Positions 10,231-20,364 of a stretch of DNA of 64,000 bases are shown here, one piece after another. Each line of letters begins with the position of its first letter. Position 1 is the stretch's first letter. The notes under the pieces are model-generated. The model was not told where the DNA came from. It searched no databases and saw only the letters and a program-made list of their open reading frames with translations. The translations under genes and the position numbers were made by a program. Source of the DNA: Chloroflexi bacterium HGW-Chloroflexi-3 (GTDB lineage: Bacteria > Chloroflexota > Anaerolineae > Anaerolineales > Anaerolineaceae); contig PHBX01000005.1 of the NCBI GenBank assembly GCA_002842045.1, forward strand, positions 34,850 to 98,849. The letters are read 5' to 3'.

Positions 10231-11946
10231 TTATTGAGTGTCAGTACCTGGAAACAAACTATTTCGAATCCATATAATGTTTGTTTTTTGATTAAGCATA
10301 TCCTGGGGAGCTCGTCTGGTTAATAACCATTGTGTAGTTTCATTGGCATTCATTGAACTCCATGCCGGTTTTGAGGTCCATAAAATATCTTGTCCTCTGA
10401 ATGTATCAGCCTGTACCAGATTCTGATCAGCATTGGTGATGATGGCATCAATCTTCGCGCCCAATGGTATGACGTCTCCATATGAAATATTTTCAAAATT
10501 TCTTAATACCCAATATATTGATGGTGGTTGTTCCCCCAGAATATGAATGTTTAGGGATTTTTTGTCTCCGTAATTCCATTCAGAATAATTTTCTAATGTT
10601 TGAACTAACAAATCATGCTCGAGGGGTACCGGATTGATACTGAGGATTTCGTTTTGATAAGGATATCGTAATCCAGATGCATTCACAGACGCCGATATAG
10701 TGAAAATTAAAAGATAAGAAATGGACAACAATAAGAAACTTTTACCAGCAATTTCCCAGCTGATTGCCCATCCTGCCAATAAACCTGCACCAATGATTAA
10801 GGCAAAACCAGCAATAATAAAAAATATTCGCAGTGTGTTTTCCTGTTCTCCCTGAAAAGGATTAGCAAACATACTTATAAACGCAAGACTGATAAAGAAT
10901 AAAACAGCAAGAGAAATCAAAGTCACAACTATGATTTTTGTTCGTACCTGGGAAGGAATGAAAATAAATTGGTTTACAAAATATGATCCTGAAATCATTA
11001 ATGACATAACAATGATTACATTCATAATGATGGTCTTCTCAGGAATGCTTACGATTTGAAGGATACTGAAAGTAATCATCCCAGTAAGGAATAACCCAGC
11101 AATCTGGTTTTTGCGAATGATAAAAATGATGCCCATCAATCCAAATGTGATTGCTGCAATTTCATAAAAAAACAGCCCCCTAACCAGATCTGACAAGGTT
11201 ACAACCGAAAGTAGTGAATAACTGTTGAAATATGTATTTATTCCATAACCAATCCCAGACAATTGACTGGGAAAAATGAAACCAAAAGTGCTCAGAATAA
11301 CGTATGAACCACTCGAATATAAACTAAATTTTTTCCATTGGAAGGATTTAAATAAATGGATCAGCTGGTTATAAATATCATTATTTTGTTTGTTCAGAAA
11401 TAAATAAACATACATCAATGAAATCAAACTCGGGACTAAAAACATCAAGAAAATTTTTCCACTTAAAATGCTTAATACAATAAATACCGCACAAGGAATA
11501 ACTGATTGTTTAATAAAAAAGTACATAAATAAGAAAATTGAAAACAGGAATAATATCGTACTATCAACCTGCCGGGATAAAGAAATAAAAGTAGGGCTTA
11601 TTGCAATCCAAAAAGACAAAATAATCATCATTTTCGGATTGACATAGTTTCTAAACAAGAAGGGAATAAGAATAAATAATACTCCTACCACTGCAGGAAA
11701 TAGTCTTGCGATAAAATTGCTATTTCCAAATAAAAAAAATAAAATTGCCTGGATATTGGATAAAAAGGTTTGATCCGAAAAGTTCGCAACTTTTTCACCA
11801 GAGAGCATGCTAATAGCATGCAAAGATATCGAGCTTTCAACATCCGAAAGTGGCAAACTACCTAAATTAATAAATCGAAAAGCGATTCCTATAATAAGGA
11901 TCAGCCCATAGATCAAGTATTCAATCGTAAATAATTTTTTTTTCAT
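10231..11946 (-). CDS. GT-C fold membrane glycosyltransferase, GT39/PMT-like
   Basis: A 571-aa polytopic membrane protein. After the first helix, in the expected first extracytoplasmic loop, lies LPLSDVESSISLHA. Its acidic pair fits the catalytic D-x-E type motif of GT-C glycosyltransferases that use polyprenyl-phosphate sugars. About ten or more hydrophobic helices follow, then a soluble C-terminal part from about residue 430 (NASGLRYPYQNEIL onwards). No specific acceptor can be deduced. It is the last member of a run of similar giants on this strand. Family assignment is by motif and topology only. Confidence 0.7.
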   Translation of the reverse strand: MKKKLFTIEYLIYGLILIIGIAFRFINLGSLPLSDVESSISLHAISMLSGEKVANFSDQTFLSNIQAILFFLFGNSNFIARLFPAVVGVLFILIPFLFRNYVNPKMMIILSFWIAISPTFISLSRQVDSTILFLFSIFLFMYFFIKQSVIPCAVFIVLSILSGKIFLMFLVPSLISLMYVYLFLNKQNNDIYNQLIHLFKSFQWKKFSLYSSGSYVILSTFGFIFPSQLSGIGYGINTYFNSYSLLSVVTLSDLVRGLFFYEIAAITFGLMGIIFIIRKNQIAGLFLTGMITFSILQIVSIPEKTIIMNVIIVMSLMISGSYFVNQFIFIPSQVRTKIIVVTLISLAVLFFISLAFISMFANPFQGEQENTLRIFFIIAGFALIIGAGLLAGWAISWEIAGKSFLLLSISYLLIFTISASVNASGLRYPYQNEILSINPVPLEHDLLVQTLENYSEWNYGDKKSLNIHILGEQPPSIYWVLRNFENISYGDVIPLGAKIDAIITNADQNLVQADTFRGQDILWTSKPAWSSMNANETTQWLLTRRAPQDMLNQKTNIIWIRNSLFPGTDTQ

Positions 11947-12012
11947 TTGTTTATCTTATCTATATTTAGTATCCATTAATAAATTTTTGAGTATCAATTT
12001 TTAAAATCAGTA

Positions 12013-12357
12013 TCACTCAGACCAAAATATCTTGCTATTTTCATCTTTCAAGATTGGGAACACGCCAATAACAGAATCCAGGTTTAACTTTCCATAAAGA
12101 TGAGGAAATAATCCAGTGTCCGGAACCTTTTCAAGGAGTAAATTTGATTTTAACTTATTAACATCAACCTTTATCACCAACAAACCTGTTTGATCCTTAT
12201 AGTACCGTTCAATTACACCTGGAATTTGATCCTTATATGAAAAATGGATAAATTCTTCACTTGTTAAAGAATCGGGGGCATAGAATTCAGATTCTGAAAT
12301 TTCATTCCAGTCAATTTGTGAAATAACATGATAGATAAATTCTTTTTTATTTGCCAC
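12013..12357 (-). CDS. DUF952 family protein
   Basis: A 114-aa soluble protein beginning with a GTG codon. It carries the signatures of DUF952: an N-terminal FIYHVISQIDW, a central EEFIHFSYKDQIPGV and a C-terminal FPHLYGKLNLDSVIGV. The family is small and has an ADP-ribosyltransferase-like fold, but no established activity. Its start overlaps the end of the preceding 1635-aa membrane protein gene by 11 bp, so the two are translationally coupled. It does not look like an envelope protein itself. Confidence 0.8.
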   Translation of the reverse strand: MANKKEFIYHVISQIDWNEISESEFYAPDSLTSEEFIHFSYKDQIPGVIERYYKDQTGLLVIKVDVNKLKSNLLLEKVPDTGLFPHLYGKLNLDSVIGVFPILKDENSKIFWSE

Positions 12358-15300
12358 TGATCACCTGATATATCGTAGTACTCCCATTTGTAAAAACAGA
12401 ATTCCAAACCTTGCCATCTAATTGTTGAAATTTACCAATACCTTCGCCAATATATTTCGCGATCTCCAATTGCCCAACAATGATATAAGAAACATCATAT
12501 TTTTTAATAAAGCCTTCCGTTTCCTGAATATCTGTTGTCAGGTAGAAATTGTTGACTGCTTCCACCCGATCTGTAATCCAGGTGGAAGGAACAACTGCTC
12601 TTTGTTGCCGTTGATGCCAATTCCACCCCACAACACTAGGTAAACCGGTGTAAATGGAATAACGGCTTCCCCACCGATACTCTACTGTATTCGCTTCAAC
12701 GATGACTGGGGAACCAATCACGTTTTCTTGCAACCAACGAATGGCTTGGTAGTCCTCATCAAGATTCATATTTACTCCCTCATCGAAGTAATATGAATAT
12801 TTCATATATTCAATGCCATCCAAAGTTAGTGGAGTATTCTCACTTATGCGGTCATCAATTTTTTCAGCTGCTGCTGTTATTGGATATAAAGCCGCGCAGG
12901 CAAAAAGTGTAATTAATATAATCTGCCATGTAGTTTTTACTTCTGGAAACCAATGTTTGTTTATTTCTGGGATACTCCAAATGAGAGCGGCACCACTACT
13001 GACAGCAAATAATATCCAAGCCTGTAGATAAAACTTGAATACTGTATTCATCCTGCCAATATCGCCTTTGAGAACAATCAACTCGACCATTAAAGTCAAC
13101 ACCAGAGCAGTACCGGTCAGGAAAAGAACAAATCTTTTGGCGTCAGATTGATCTTTTCTTAATATTAATAATCCCGCCCACACCGTCATGGGAAAAACCA
13201 ACCAGGCAATGACAATTTCTTTTGCCATTAAAAAGATTGTCAATGAAAGAATAATTGCCAATGCCAACCATATCCAGAAGCGAAAGTTAAGTAATTTTTT
13301 CGCTTCAGATAAAGGTGTGCTTGCCAACCAAAGAATTGTTTCGCTAATAAACCAGCCAATTAGAATAAACAGGAATAATCCCCAATGTGTGAAATAAGAC
13401 CAGAAAGGTGAGTGACTGCCTGCCCAGGGTTCGATTTTTGTATATGCCTGCCCAAACCATTCGGTAAAAGGATGATAAAAAAGAAAAGCTGCAGCAACAA
13501 ATACGGTCAGAATCATGATCGTTTCAACAATTCTGGCAACGAAACCGGTTAAATGATAATCTGTGCGAAAGCCCTTGCCATAACAAAGAATGGTATATAG
13601 GATGACTACCCCTCCAAGTATCAAATACGTTGGAAAATCCCATGTGTTTGTGGGTCGTAATGCGCCAATAGTGACAGCTCCAACCAGGATCGATATGAAT
13701 TTTACAAACCAGCCTGGAAGATTCTCATTAAATTTCCATTTACTGAAAAGAATGGAAAGAGACCAGGCAATCGCCATAACGGTGACAGGCATGGCAATTA
13801 CGTGTGCATGTGGATCAGCATAAACAAATGAAAAGAATGGAAATTCAGTAATAGGTTCTTGTGGTAATGCCCTGCTGGGTACCCAATACCAATCACCTGG
13901 ATAAAAAGGAAGATTATGCCCGCTAAAAAAACCACCTAGCCCCTTAATTGTCCATAACCAACGTTCAAAGAAACTTGCGCTATCAATAACACCGTCAGGA
14001 GAACCAATTCTTTGTAATCCATGCCATATCATTCGTATGGTACCAAGATTTCCCAGGATTAAAGTTAGGACCAATCCAACTAAGCCAGCTTTTCCTTCAG
14101 AGGAATTATAGATTTCTTTTATAGATTTTTGCGAGGTATAGTTGGAATCATTTTCTTTTTTATAAAATGAAACCAGATTCCAAACAATACTGAATGCCCC
14201 AATTCCAACAAAACTGAATAGTGTCGGTAATACGATGTTGTAAGCAACCGACGGTATTATTCCTAACCATTTGATGAAAATTCCAATGATGACAAATCCA
14301 TAATAGTAATAATTGATATATCCCCCTGCATACCAGGGATCATAAGGTGGAAAAGTGGTGCTTTTGATTACTGCATTCAAGTAGGAGAAATCCATTGGTT
14401 TTTCTCCACCTTTTCCAGGATGCCATAAATCCGGATTTCCCAATCGAATCAATAAGAATGCTATGAACAATACCAAAGTGACAATTTCAATCCAAATAAA
14501 AAGTGATTTTAATTGTTTTACATCTGTAAAGATTGCTTGTTTTGTTAAATATCCGATCAGGAAACTAACTATTGCGACAATTCCGATGACTATCCAGATA
14601 AAGCCCCTGGTTATAGAAACCCCATAAGATCCACCAATCCATACGAATAATGCAACAATAAGCATCGCAAAAAGCTTGCTGAATGCATACCCCTTATCTG
14701 TGAGACCATTGAAACCTAAACGAACAATTGGGTAAAGAACCAGACCTAGTACACTGATTGCCAGATACCAGAGTATCACAGCAAGGATTGGATATCGATT
14801 GATAATATTCGAAGTATCAAAAATATCAGACCAGGTGCCTTCGGCTTGCTGAATTTCTAATTGTTTTTCAGAAAGTTCCAAATCGGCAGGATAATCAGGA
14901 AATTCACCGGGTGTAAAGTATATAACCTTATTGAGATCTACTTCACTGAGAATTTGTGAAACAGATACCGGATCATAATTAACTGATTTTTTGAAAATAA
15001 GCACCTTCGGGTGATCATAAACAGTAAACGCTTCATCTGCATATTGGTCATTTATTTCAAAATTACCTATTTTTGGGTAAGACTCGAACACTTTTACAAG
15101 GTCGAAACCCAGATTTCCCTGATACATACCAGGTTTGGCGATACTATAACATTCATATATCTGTTCTTCAGTTGGACAACCCACCAACTCTTGATAAAAC
15201 CGTGTAGTCAATGGGTAACGTTCTGGAACCCTGGTTGTGGTTCCCCACTGCCGGTTGGAAGAAATGAAAATATAATCACTTTTATATAATGTTGAAATAA

Positions 15301-17254
15301 ATCTCTCGAGTTTCTCTTGATTATCTTCCCAATACATCTCAAATGTAAGATCTTTTTGGTAAATGCCACCATATGCATCATAACCATCCGTACGCAAAGG
15401 TAGACCGTCATCCCATACAGATTCATTGGCGGTAGCGCTCCCTAGTAATGTGACAACGCCTGCTCCTTCGTTTTCGAGGACAATTTGATAGGTATGATTT
15501 ACTTCCAGAATTAACGGAGGATTAATCTTCACAGAATATTGATCTAATTTCTTAGAATCATATTGATCAAATGGTTCAATTAACTCAGATCTGGTCAGGA
15601 TTTGCCCGGAATTTTCAACATCAAAAATCGAAACCGCTAACTTTTCATCCGATTGGCCAATATTCTCTTGTTGAATGATTTTTACAAATGTGATTTCCTC
15701 AAGAAGACCAACCTCATCTACATTGAAATGAGAGGAAAATGAATTGTCCTGAGAGAGTGGAAAATCATATGGATAGGAGATATTTTTTTGATTTTTTTCT
15801 CCATCCTGCTGAATAATCAGATTGATGGGGCCAGGTACATTCTCATAAATCCAGCGGGATGCTTCAATTCTGGTAACGGGCTCTACGTAAATTGAGCTGA
15901 ACATAAACGCCCAGATGAATGTGCCAACGATTGATACAACAGATAGGATTCCACCAGTGATTTTTAATGGCTTAGACCATCCTGTTTTGTCAGGTTTATA
16001 CGTAAAAAGAAAATAGATCATCCAGGCAGCGATCAAAGCAAACATCGGGTATACAGGCATTTGATATCGCATCACTGAATTGCCAAGCGACGATTGCCAG
16101 AGAAAATAACCCATCGTCCAGACCCACAGAAGCAGATATTTTTTCCACTCACCTCGTAAAATTCGCCAACCCATTGTTAAAACGCCTGACCAGGCAACAA
16201 TACTGAGTGGTAAACCTAACCCCCATAAAGAGAGATTTTTCCCAGAAAAAAAGAAATTTCTACGTGCCCATTGCAAGGCAGGTGGGAAATCTACTTTTCC
16301 GCTGGATTGTGCGCTTACCTCCCGTAAATTGTCCAACCACAATGAATTAAGGTGAATGCCAAAAAACCCTGGTCCATCAAAGGCATACGGTTGAAATATT
16401 CGAAATGATAAAAATGCAAAAAATCCACCGATGACCAGATCTCTGAGAATGAGCTCGCCTTTTTTCCCTGGATCCTCTATCGGAATTTTTTCCCAAAGGA
16501 TTAGGAAAGAAAGTGGAAGTAATATAGCAATTGTAACCGTATTAATTTTCGATGCAGCAGCTAGACCAACCACAATGCCAAAAAGAATCGAAAATATGAA
16601 TGTTCTAGGACTGGGAAGCCAATTTTTCTTTTTGCTAGAACTTTCAGTATCCTCAGATTCATCTTCGGTTTCTAAATTTTTTCCTCGGGAAAAATCATGT
16701 TGGGATATGATGACAGCTATATAAACTGCCAGTGTTGTAAAAAAAGTAGCAAATGTATCTACGGTAAAAAAATGGGATTGTTGAATTTGAAGTACCGCCA
16801 TGCCTGCAAATGCAGCTGCCAATAACCCAACCCATTGATTGAACAACTTCTTTCCGATAAAAAATAAAAGAATGACACTCCCCAAATCGAAGATACTGGA
16901 TAAAACCCTGCCAACCTGTGTAATTTCATTCCAACCGACGAAATCAAATAAACCTTCTGTTACATACCGGGTGAGAATGACAGGAAAATCTCCATAAACA
17001 AAGAAACCATGTCCACGATTGTGAGGATTTAAGGAGGAAATGTGGGTGTTGAAATAGCTTCCTATGGAATCAACAGAATCCAAACTTGCTCCTACCCAGA
17101 TTAAGAAGCGCTCATCTGGATGCAAGTACATGTATTCACCCCAAAAAATACCTCTTATGCGAAAGAAAACACTTCCAGCAATAATAATTAATAAAAGTAT
17201 GGCTACCAGGATTGTTGTATTTTTTTTGTTTTTCGAGTTCGCAATGTTATTCAT
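12347..17254 (-). CDS. Giant GT39-like / DUF2298 (Chlor_Arch_YYY) fusion membrane protein
   Basis: This is a 1635-aa polytopic membrane protein made of two units. Residues 1 to about 830 resemble a GT39/PMT-like GT-C glycosyltransferase: YMYLHPDERF follows the first helix as the loop-1 acidic motif, then helices to about 450 and an extracytoplasmic beta-rich segment. Residues from about 860 to 1600 match DUF2298, with NPDLWHPGKGGEKPMDFSY, the run of tyrosines in GGYINYYYYGF, and YADPHAHVIAMP. DUF2298 is known mainly from Chloroflexota and archaea, and its function is unproven. The protein probably works on lipid-linked sugars at the outer face of the membrane. It is 8 bp from the next upstream GT-C gene. 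Confidence 0.8.
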   Translation of the reverse strand: MNNIANSKNKKNTTILVAILLLIIIAGSVFFRIRGIFWGEYMYLHPDERFLIWVGASLDSVDSIGSYFNTHISSLNPHNRGHGFFVYGDFPVILTRYVTEGLFDFVGWNEITQVGRVLSSIFDLGSVILLFFIGKKLFNQWVGLLAAAFAGMAVLQIQQSHFFTVDTFATFFTTLAVYIAVIISQHDFSRGKNLETEDESEDTESSSKKKNWLPSPRTFIFSILFGIVVGLAAASKINTVTIAILLPLSFLILWEKIPIEDPGKKGELILRDLVIGGFFAFLSFRIFQPYAFDGPGFFGIHLNSLWLDNLREVSAQSSGKVDFPPALQWARRNFFFSGKNLSLWGLGLPLSIVAWSGVLTMGWRILRGEWKKYLLLWVWTMGYFLWQSSLGNSVMRYQMPVYPMFALIAAWMIYFLFTYKPDKTGWSKPLKITGGILSVVSIVGTFIWAFMFSSIYVEPVTRIEASRWIYENVPGPINLIIQQDGEKNQKNISYPYDFPLSQDNSFSSHFNVDEVGLLEEITFVKIIQQENIGQSDEKLAVSIFDVENSGQILTRSELIEPFDQYDSKKLDQYSVKINPPLILEVNHTYQIVLENEGAGVVTLLGSATANESVWDDGLPLRTDGYDAYGGIYQKDLTFEMYWEDNQEKLERFISTLYKSDYIFISSNRQWGTTTRVPERYPLTTRFYQELVGCPTEEQIYECYSIAKPGMYQGNLGFDLVKVFESYPKIGNFEINDQYADEAFTVYDHPKVLIFKKSVNYDPVSVSQILSEVDLNKVIYFTPGEFPDYPADLELSEKQLEIQQAEGTWSDIFDTSNIINRYPILAVILWYLAISVLGLVLYPIVRLGFNGLTDKGYAFSKLFAMLIVALFVWIGGSYGVSITRGFIWIVIGIVAIVSFLIGYLTKQAIFTDVKQLKSLFIWIEIVTLVLFIAFLLIRLGNPDLWHPGKGGEKPMDFSYLNAVIKSTTFPPYDPWYAGGYINYYYYGFVIIGIFIKWLGIIPSVAYNIVLPTLFSFVGIGAFSIVWNLVSFYKKENDSNYTSQKSIKEIYNSSEGKAGLVGLVLTLILGNLGTIRMIWHGLQRIGSPDGVIDSASFFERWLWTIKGLGGFFSGHNLPFYPGDWYWVPSRALPQEPITEFPFFSFVYADPHAHVIAMPVTVMAIAWSLSILFSKWKFNENLPGWFVKFISILVGAVTIGALRPTNTWDFPTYLILGGVVILYTILCYGKGFRTDYHLTGFVARIVETIMILTVFVAAAFLFYHPFTEWFGQAYTKIEPWAGSHSPFWSYFTHWGLFLFILIGWFISETILWLASTPLSEAKKLLNFRFWIWLALAIILSLTIFLMAKEIVIAWLVFPMTVWAGLLILRKDQSDAKRFVLFLTGTALVLTLMVELIVLKGDIGRMNTVFKFYLQAWILFAVSSGAALIWSIPEINKHWFPEVKTTWQIILITLFACAALYPITAAAEKIDDRISENTPLTLDGIEYMKYSYYFDEGVNMNLDEDYQAIRWLQENVIGSPVIVEANTVEYRWGSRYSIYTGLPSVVGWNWHQRQQRAVVPSTWITDRVEAVNNFYLTTDIQETEGFIKKYDVSYIIVGQLEIAKYIGEGIGKFQQLDGKVWNSVFTNGSTTIYQVISGK

Positions 17255-17262
17255 TTAATTTC

Positions 17263-19443
17263 CTACGGAGTAATGCTGTTTTCTTCTTGAATTATTATTG
17301 GAGGAATATGATAAATATAAAAATCCTTTCCTTCAAACCCCGAATCATAGTTGTAAAGAATTCCATTTGGAAACATTGTCTCCAACAATGAAAGTGCATC
17401 CTGATTATCCGGTTTTAAGATAACCAGTTTTTCACCATCATCTATATTCAATTGATTGAATTGTTCTGGCCACAAAGCATAATCTTTTGTGGGATAACCA
17501 GCATTAATGCCAACCAATCTTGTATCCACCCAATGCGGAGAAGGAACGACATATGCTCGGTCAGCATTTCCAGTCGATCCAGTAAAATTTTTAATAATTG
17601 ATCCAATCTGACTTGTATTCCACGCCCCGGCCATAAATTGTTTATCATATTGATTAAAAACCAAATCATGGTTGATCAATGTAGAAATCAGAAACAAACT
17701 CACTCCAACGATAGAAACAACAAATTTATATCTATTTCGCTTGGCTACACGCCAAACACTATAAAAAACGCGCTCAAAACCGATGGCAACAAGAATAAAA
17801 ACTGGAATGATAGCCCCACCCGTTCGGTTTAAACTCGGATTCTCATCTGGAAATGCCAGAGACAAAATCGATGGCATCATTAATAATGGGACCGCAATTA
17901 AAAGAAATATATCTTCCCAATTGCGATACTTTATATATTGAATGAGTACAATAATACTTCCCAATAAATACAAACCTGCACTGACCATATCCAACGCGGG
18001 TCTGTTGGGAATTGAATGAACCCAGGTTCCCCCATTTGAGTAAAAGAACATCGTCTCAGCATTCCATAAATTTTTCAGAAAAATTTCACCTGCTGGTTCA
18101 GTGATTGCTCTTTCGCTCGATGTTAACCGGGTCATCATCCGGTAACTTACCGCTTCTGGATTCACCATGGTGTATTTGAAAAGCGGTAAGAATATTATAA
18201 AACTGGCAATTACCAGAACGATGAAAGCATTGACAGTTTGATTGCGAATCCCTTTGGATTGTTTGTGGATCAAGAATAATATTACGGCAACTACCACAAC
18301 AACAGGAAGAAATCTGGTTGAGCTGTATCCATGCAATCCCAATCCCAAGGCAATCCCTGAATAAATAAAATCATTTCTTCGCTTCTGTCGCAATCCTCTG
18401 ATCAAATAGAATAAAGTAGGTGCAGCAAACAATGGATAAAACGGAAATCGTAGTCCTACTCGGGAAATAACATTAGGCCAATATGCGATACCTGCAAATA
18501 AAAAAGCTAAAATACCTACCCATTTATTTCGTAATTCTTTGCCTAATAAATAGATATATGGCAATGTTAAAAATCCGGCTAAAGCCGTACCAATTTTCAA
18601 GCTCAAAAAAGAGATACCGGTGTTAAAAACGATTGCCAGGAAGGCGGTCCAATAAAATTGGAAAAATTCTCGCCCGGTATTGCGAATGAAAAATACAGGA
18701 AATTTTCCATTCAAAACATCCTTCACATCTAACAGTTTTTCTGCATGGTCACTGAACATTTCACCCAGAACTTCATTCAACCGGTAAAAACGAAAATAAA
18801 ACACCAGAAGTGTTGAAATAATGATGAATATTAACCAGGGTGTGATTTTAATGAAGATTTGCTTATTTTTGATAGCTCGTGTGAAATTTTCAATTGAAAT
18901 TTTGATTCGATCAGCTTCAAACACAGCAAGCAAAAATAAGATGAGAGAAGCCATCCATAAACTTAAGTTCAAAAAATTAAATAGAATTTCATTTGCAGTG
19001 TTCTTTTGAAATGCAAAAAAAGCTAATACAAGCAGTAATCCACTTGCGCTTAATAAGTAAAGTTTCTTTGTCGAAAGATCAAAATTTAATGATTTTGAAT
19101 TTGTAATATTTTGATAATAAAAGATCGAATCTTTTGTAATGGCTGACCATGCGATCAAGACAAAACATGCAAAGAAAAAGATGATAGCAACAGCCACATT
19201 TCGATCGGGCGGTTCCATCAAGAACTGCCCAATAATTGCTAAAAATAGGGCGAGAACTAATTTAAATTGCCCCCAGTTTTTCCATATGGTAGCTGGCTTT
19301 TCATTGATTTCAGCATCTTCAACCTCGTTGATGGATACTTCTTCGTTTACTGTTGCAGTAGTAAAGAGATATTCCTCAGAAATTGAATATTTCCAAGGCA
19401 TGATTTTTGCTTTGATAAAGTCTAATAAACTGGGCTCATTCAT
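17263..19443 (-). CDS. GT-C fold membrane glycosyltransferase, GT39-like
   Basis: A 726-aa polytopic membrane protein. A cytoplasmic N terminus of about 50 residues is followed by four to five helices. Then FRFYRLNEVLGEMFSDHAEK gives the first-loop acidic region (EMFSDHAE) expected of GT39-like enzymes, and helices continue to about residue 610. A short soluble C-terminal domain contains NAGYPTKDYALWPEQF. The gene ends 8 bp before the GT39/DUF2298 fusion gene, so the two are probably one transcript. Sugar and acceptor are unknown. Confidence 0.7.
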   Translation of the reverse strand: MNEPSLLDFIKAKIMPWKYSISEEYLFTTATVNEEVSINEVEDAEINEKPATIWKNWGQFKLVLALFLAIIGQFLMEPPDRNVAVAIIFFFACFVLIAWSAITKDSIFYYQNITNSKSLNFDLSTKKLYLLSASGLLLVLAFFAFQKNTANEILFNFLNLSLWMASLILFLLAVFEADRIKISIENFTRAIKNKQIFIKITPWLIFIIISTLLVFYFRFYRLNEVLGEMFSDHAEKLLDVKDVLNGKFPVFFIRNTGREFFQFYWTAFLAIVFNTGISFLSLKIGTALAGFLTLPYIYLLGKELRNKWVGILAFLFAGIAYWPNVISRVGLRFPFYPLFAAPTLFYLIRGLRQKRRNDFIYSGIALGLGLHGYSSTRFLPVVVVVAVILFLIHKQSKGIRNQTVNAFIVLVIASFIIFLPLFKYTMVNPEAVSYRMMTRLTSSERAITEPAGEIFLKNLWNAETMFFYSNGGTWVHSIPNRPALDMVSAGLYLLGSIIVLIQYIKYRNWEDIFLLIAVPLLMMPSILSLAFPDENPSLNRTGGAIIPVFILVAIGFERVFYSVWRVAKRNRYKFVVSIVGVSLFLISTLINHDLVFNQYDKQFMAGAWNTSQIGSIIKNFTGSTGNADRAYVVPSPHWVDTRLVGINAGYPTKDYALWPEQFNQLNIDDGEKLVILKPDNQDALSLLETMFPNGILYNYDSGFEGKDFYIYHIPPIIIQEENSITP

Positions 19444-19545
19444 AAATCAAAATTTGGGTCAATAATTTCTACAATTATATCCCATCCAACTTTTTATAAA
19501 TTTTGTATTTTAATGTACTAATTATTATGCTGACAATAAAAAAAG

Positions 19546-20364
19546 CTATTTTTTATGAGTAATGTAAAAAGAATAAGATCCCTTTTCTTGATATGGTTCT
19601 TCATTGTATATTCTTCTGGTGAGTGCTTCGGTAAAAAATAAATTCCATTTTTGGGGAATGATGATCCATCTTTTAAATAGAAAATGGCTCATTAAGGAAG
19701 GTAGTCCAAAATAATGACCCCATTCTAATACGTGTAATGCTTTTGGAGAAAAATAATGCCACCACTTATCAATTGAAAAACCTGCTTCGGATAAACGTTT
19801 CTTCCAAACCTCTGGTGAATCACAATGATAATGTCTAGAAATCCTATTAAAGAATTTTCTGTATAGGTTCCCTAATCCAGTTAAATGAATTCCATCGAAC
19901 CAACTTGAAATGGATAAATTTTTAAGAAATAAATGGTTAGGAACGCAAAAAATAAATATCCCGTTTGGTTTTATTACTCTGGCAACTTCCTTGATAACTA
20001 CATCAAGATCTTCTATATGTTCCAAAACAGAATTACTGACAACACTACCAAAATACTCATCCGGAAATGGTAATTGGTTTCCCAAACCTTGGATAACCTG
20101 CTTGTAACTTCCTTGTTTTGCTGCCAATTTGACAGGACCTGACCAGGGATCAATGCCTATATCAACAGGATGGTCAAAAGTAATCGATGCAAAATGCCCA
20201 TCCCCACATCCTAAATCTAAAATCGGTTCTTTTAGGATGATGTCCTGATATGCACGTGCTTCCACTGCGCGTAATAAACCTCTGAAATATGGCATTTCCT
20301 TTATCTGCAGCCACAAGTAATCTTTCTTCTCAGTTTCAACGGGATTTTTTGTTAATCCATTCAT
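19546..20364 (-). CDS. Class I SAM-dependent methyltransferase
   Basis: A 272-aa cytoplasmic enzyme with the S-adenosylmethionine-binding motif ILDLGCGDGHF near residue 47, followed by GIDPWSG (acidic residue for the ribose), and NSVLEHIEDLD plus EVARVIKPNGIFIFCVPN as motifs typical of Methyltransf_11. The substrate is unknown. The ATG overlaps the stop of the upstream GT4 glycosyltransferase gene by 4 bp, which suggests modification of the same glycan or lipid. The C-terminal 100 residues are family-specific and not diagnostic. Confidence 0.8.
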   Translation of the reverse strand: MNGLTKNPVETEKKDYLWLQIKEMPYFRGLLRAVEARAYQDIILKEPILDLGCGDGHFASITFDHPVDIGIDPWSGPVKLAAKQGSYKQVIQGLGNQLPFPDEYFGSVVSNSVLEHIEDLDVVIKEVARVIKPNGIFIFCVPNHLFLKNLSISSWFDGIHLTGLGNLYRKFFNRISRHYHCDSPEVWKKRLSEAGFSIDKWWHYFSPKALHVLEWGHYFGLPSLMSHFLFKRWIIIPQKWNLFFTEALTRRIYNEEPYQEKGSYSFYITHKK

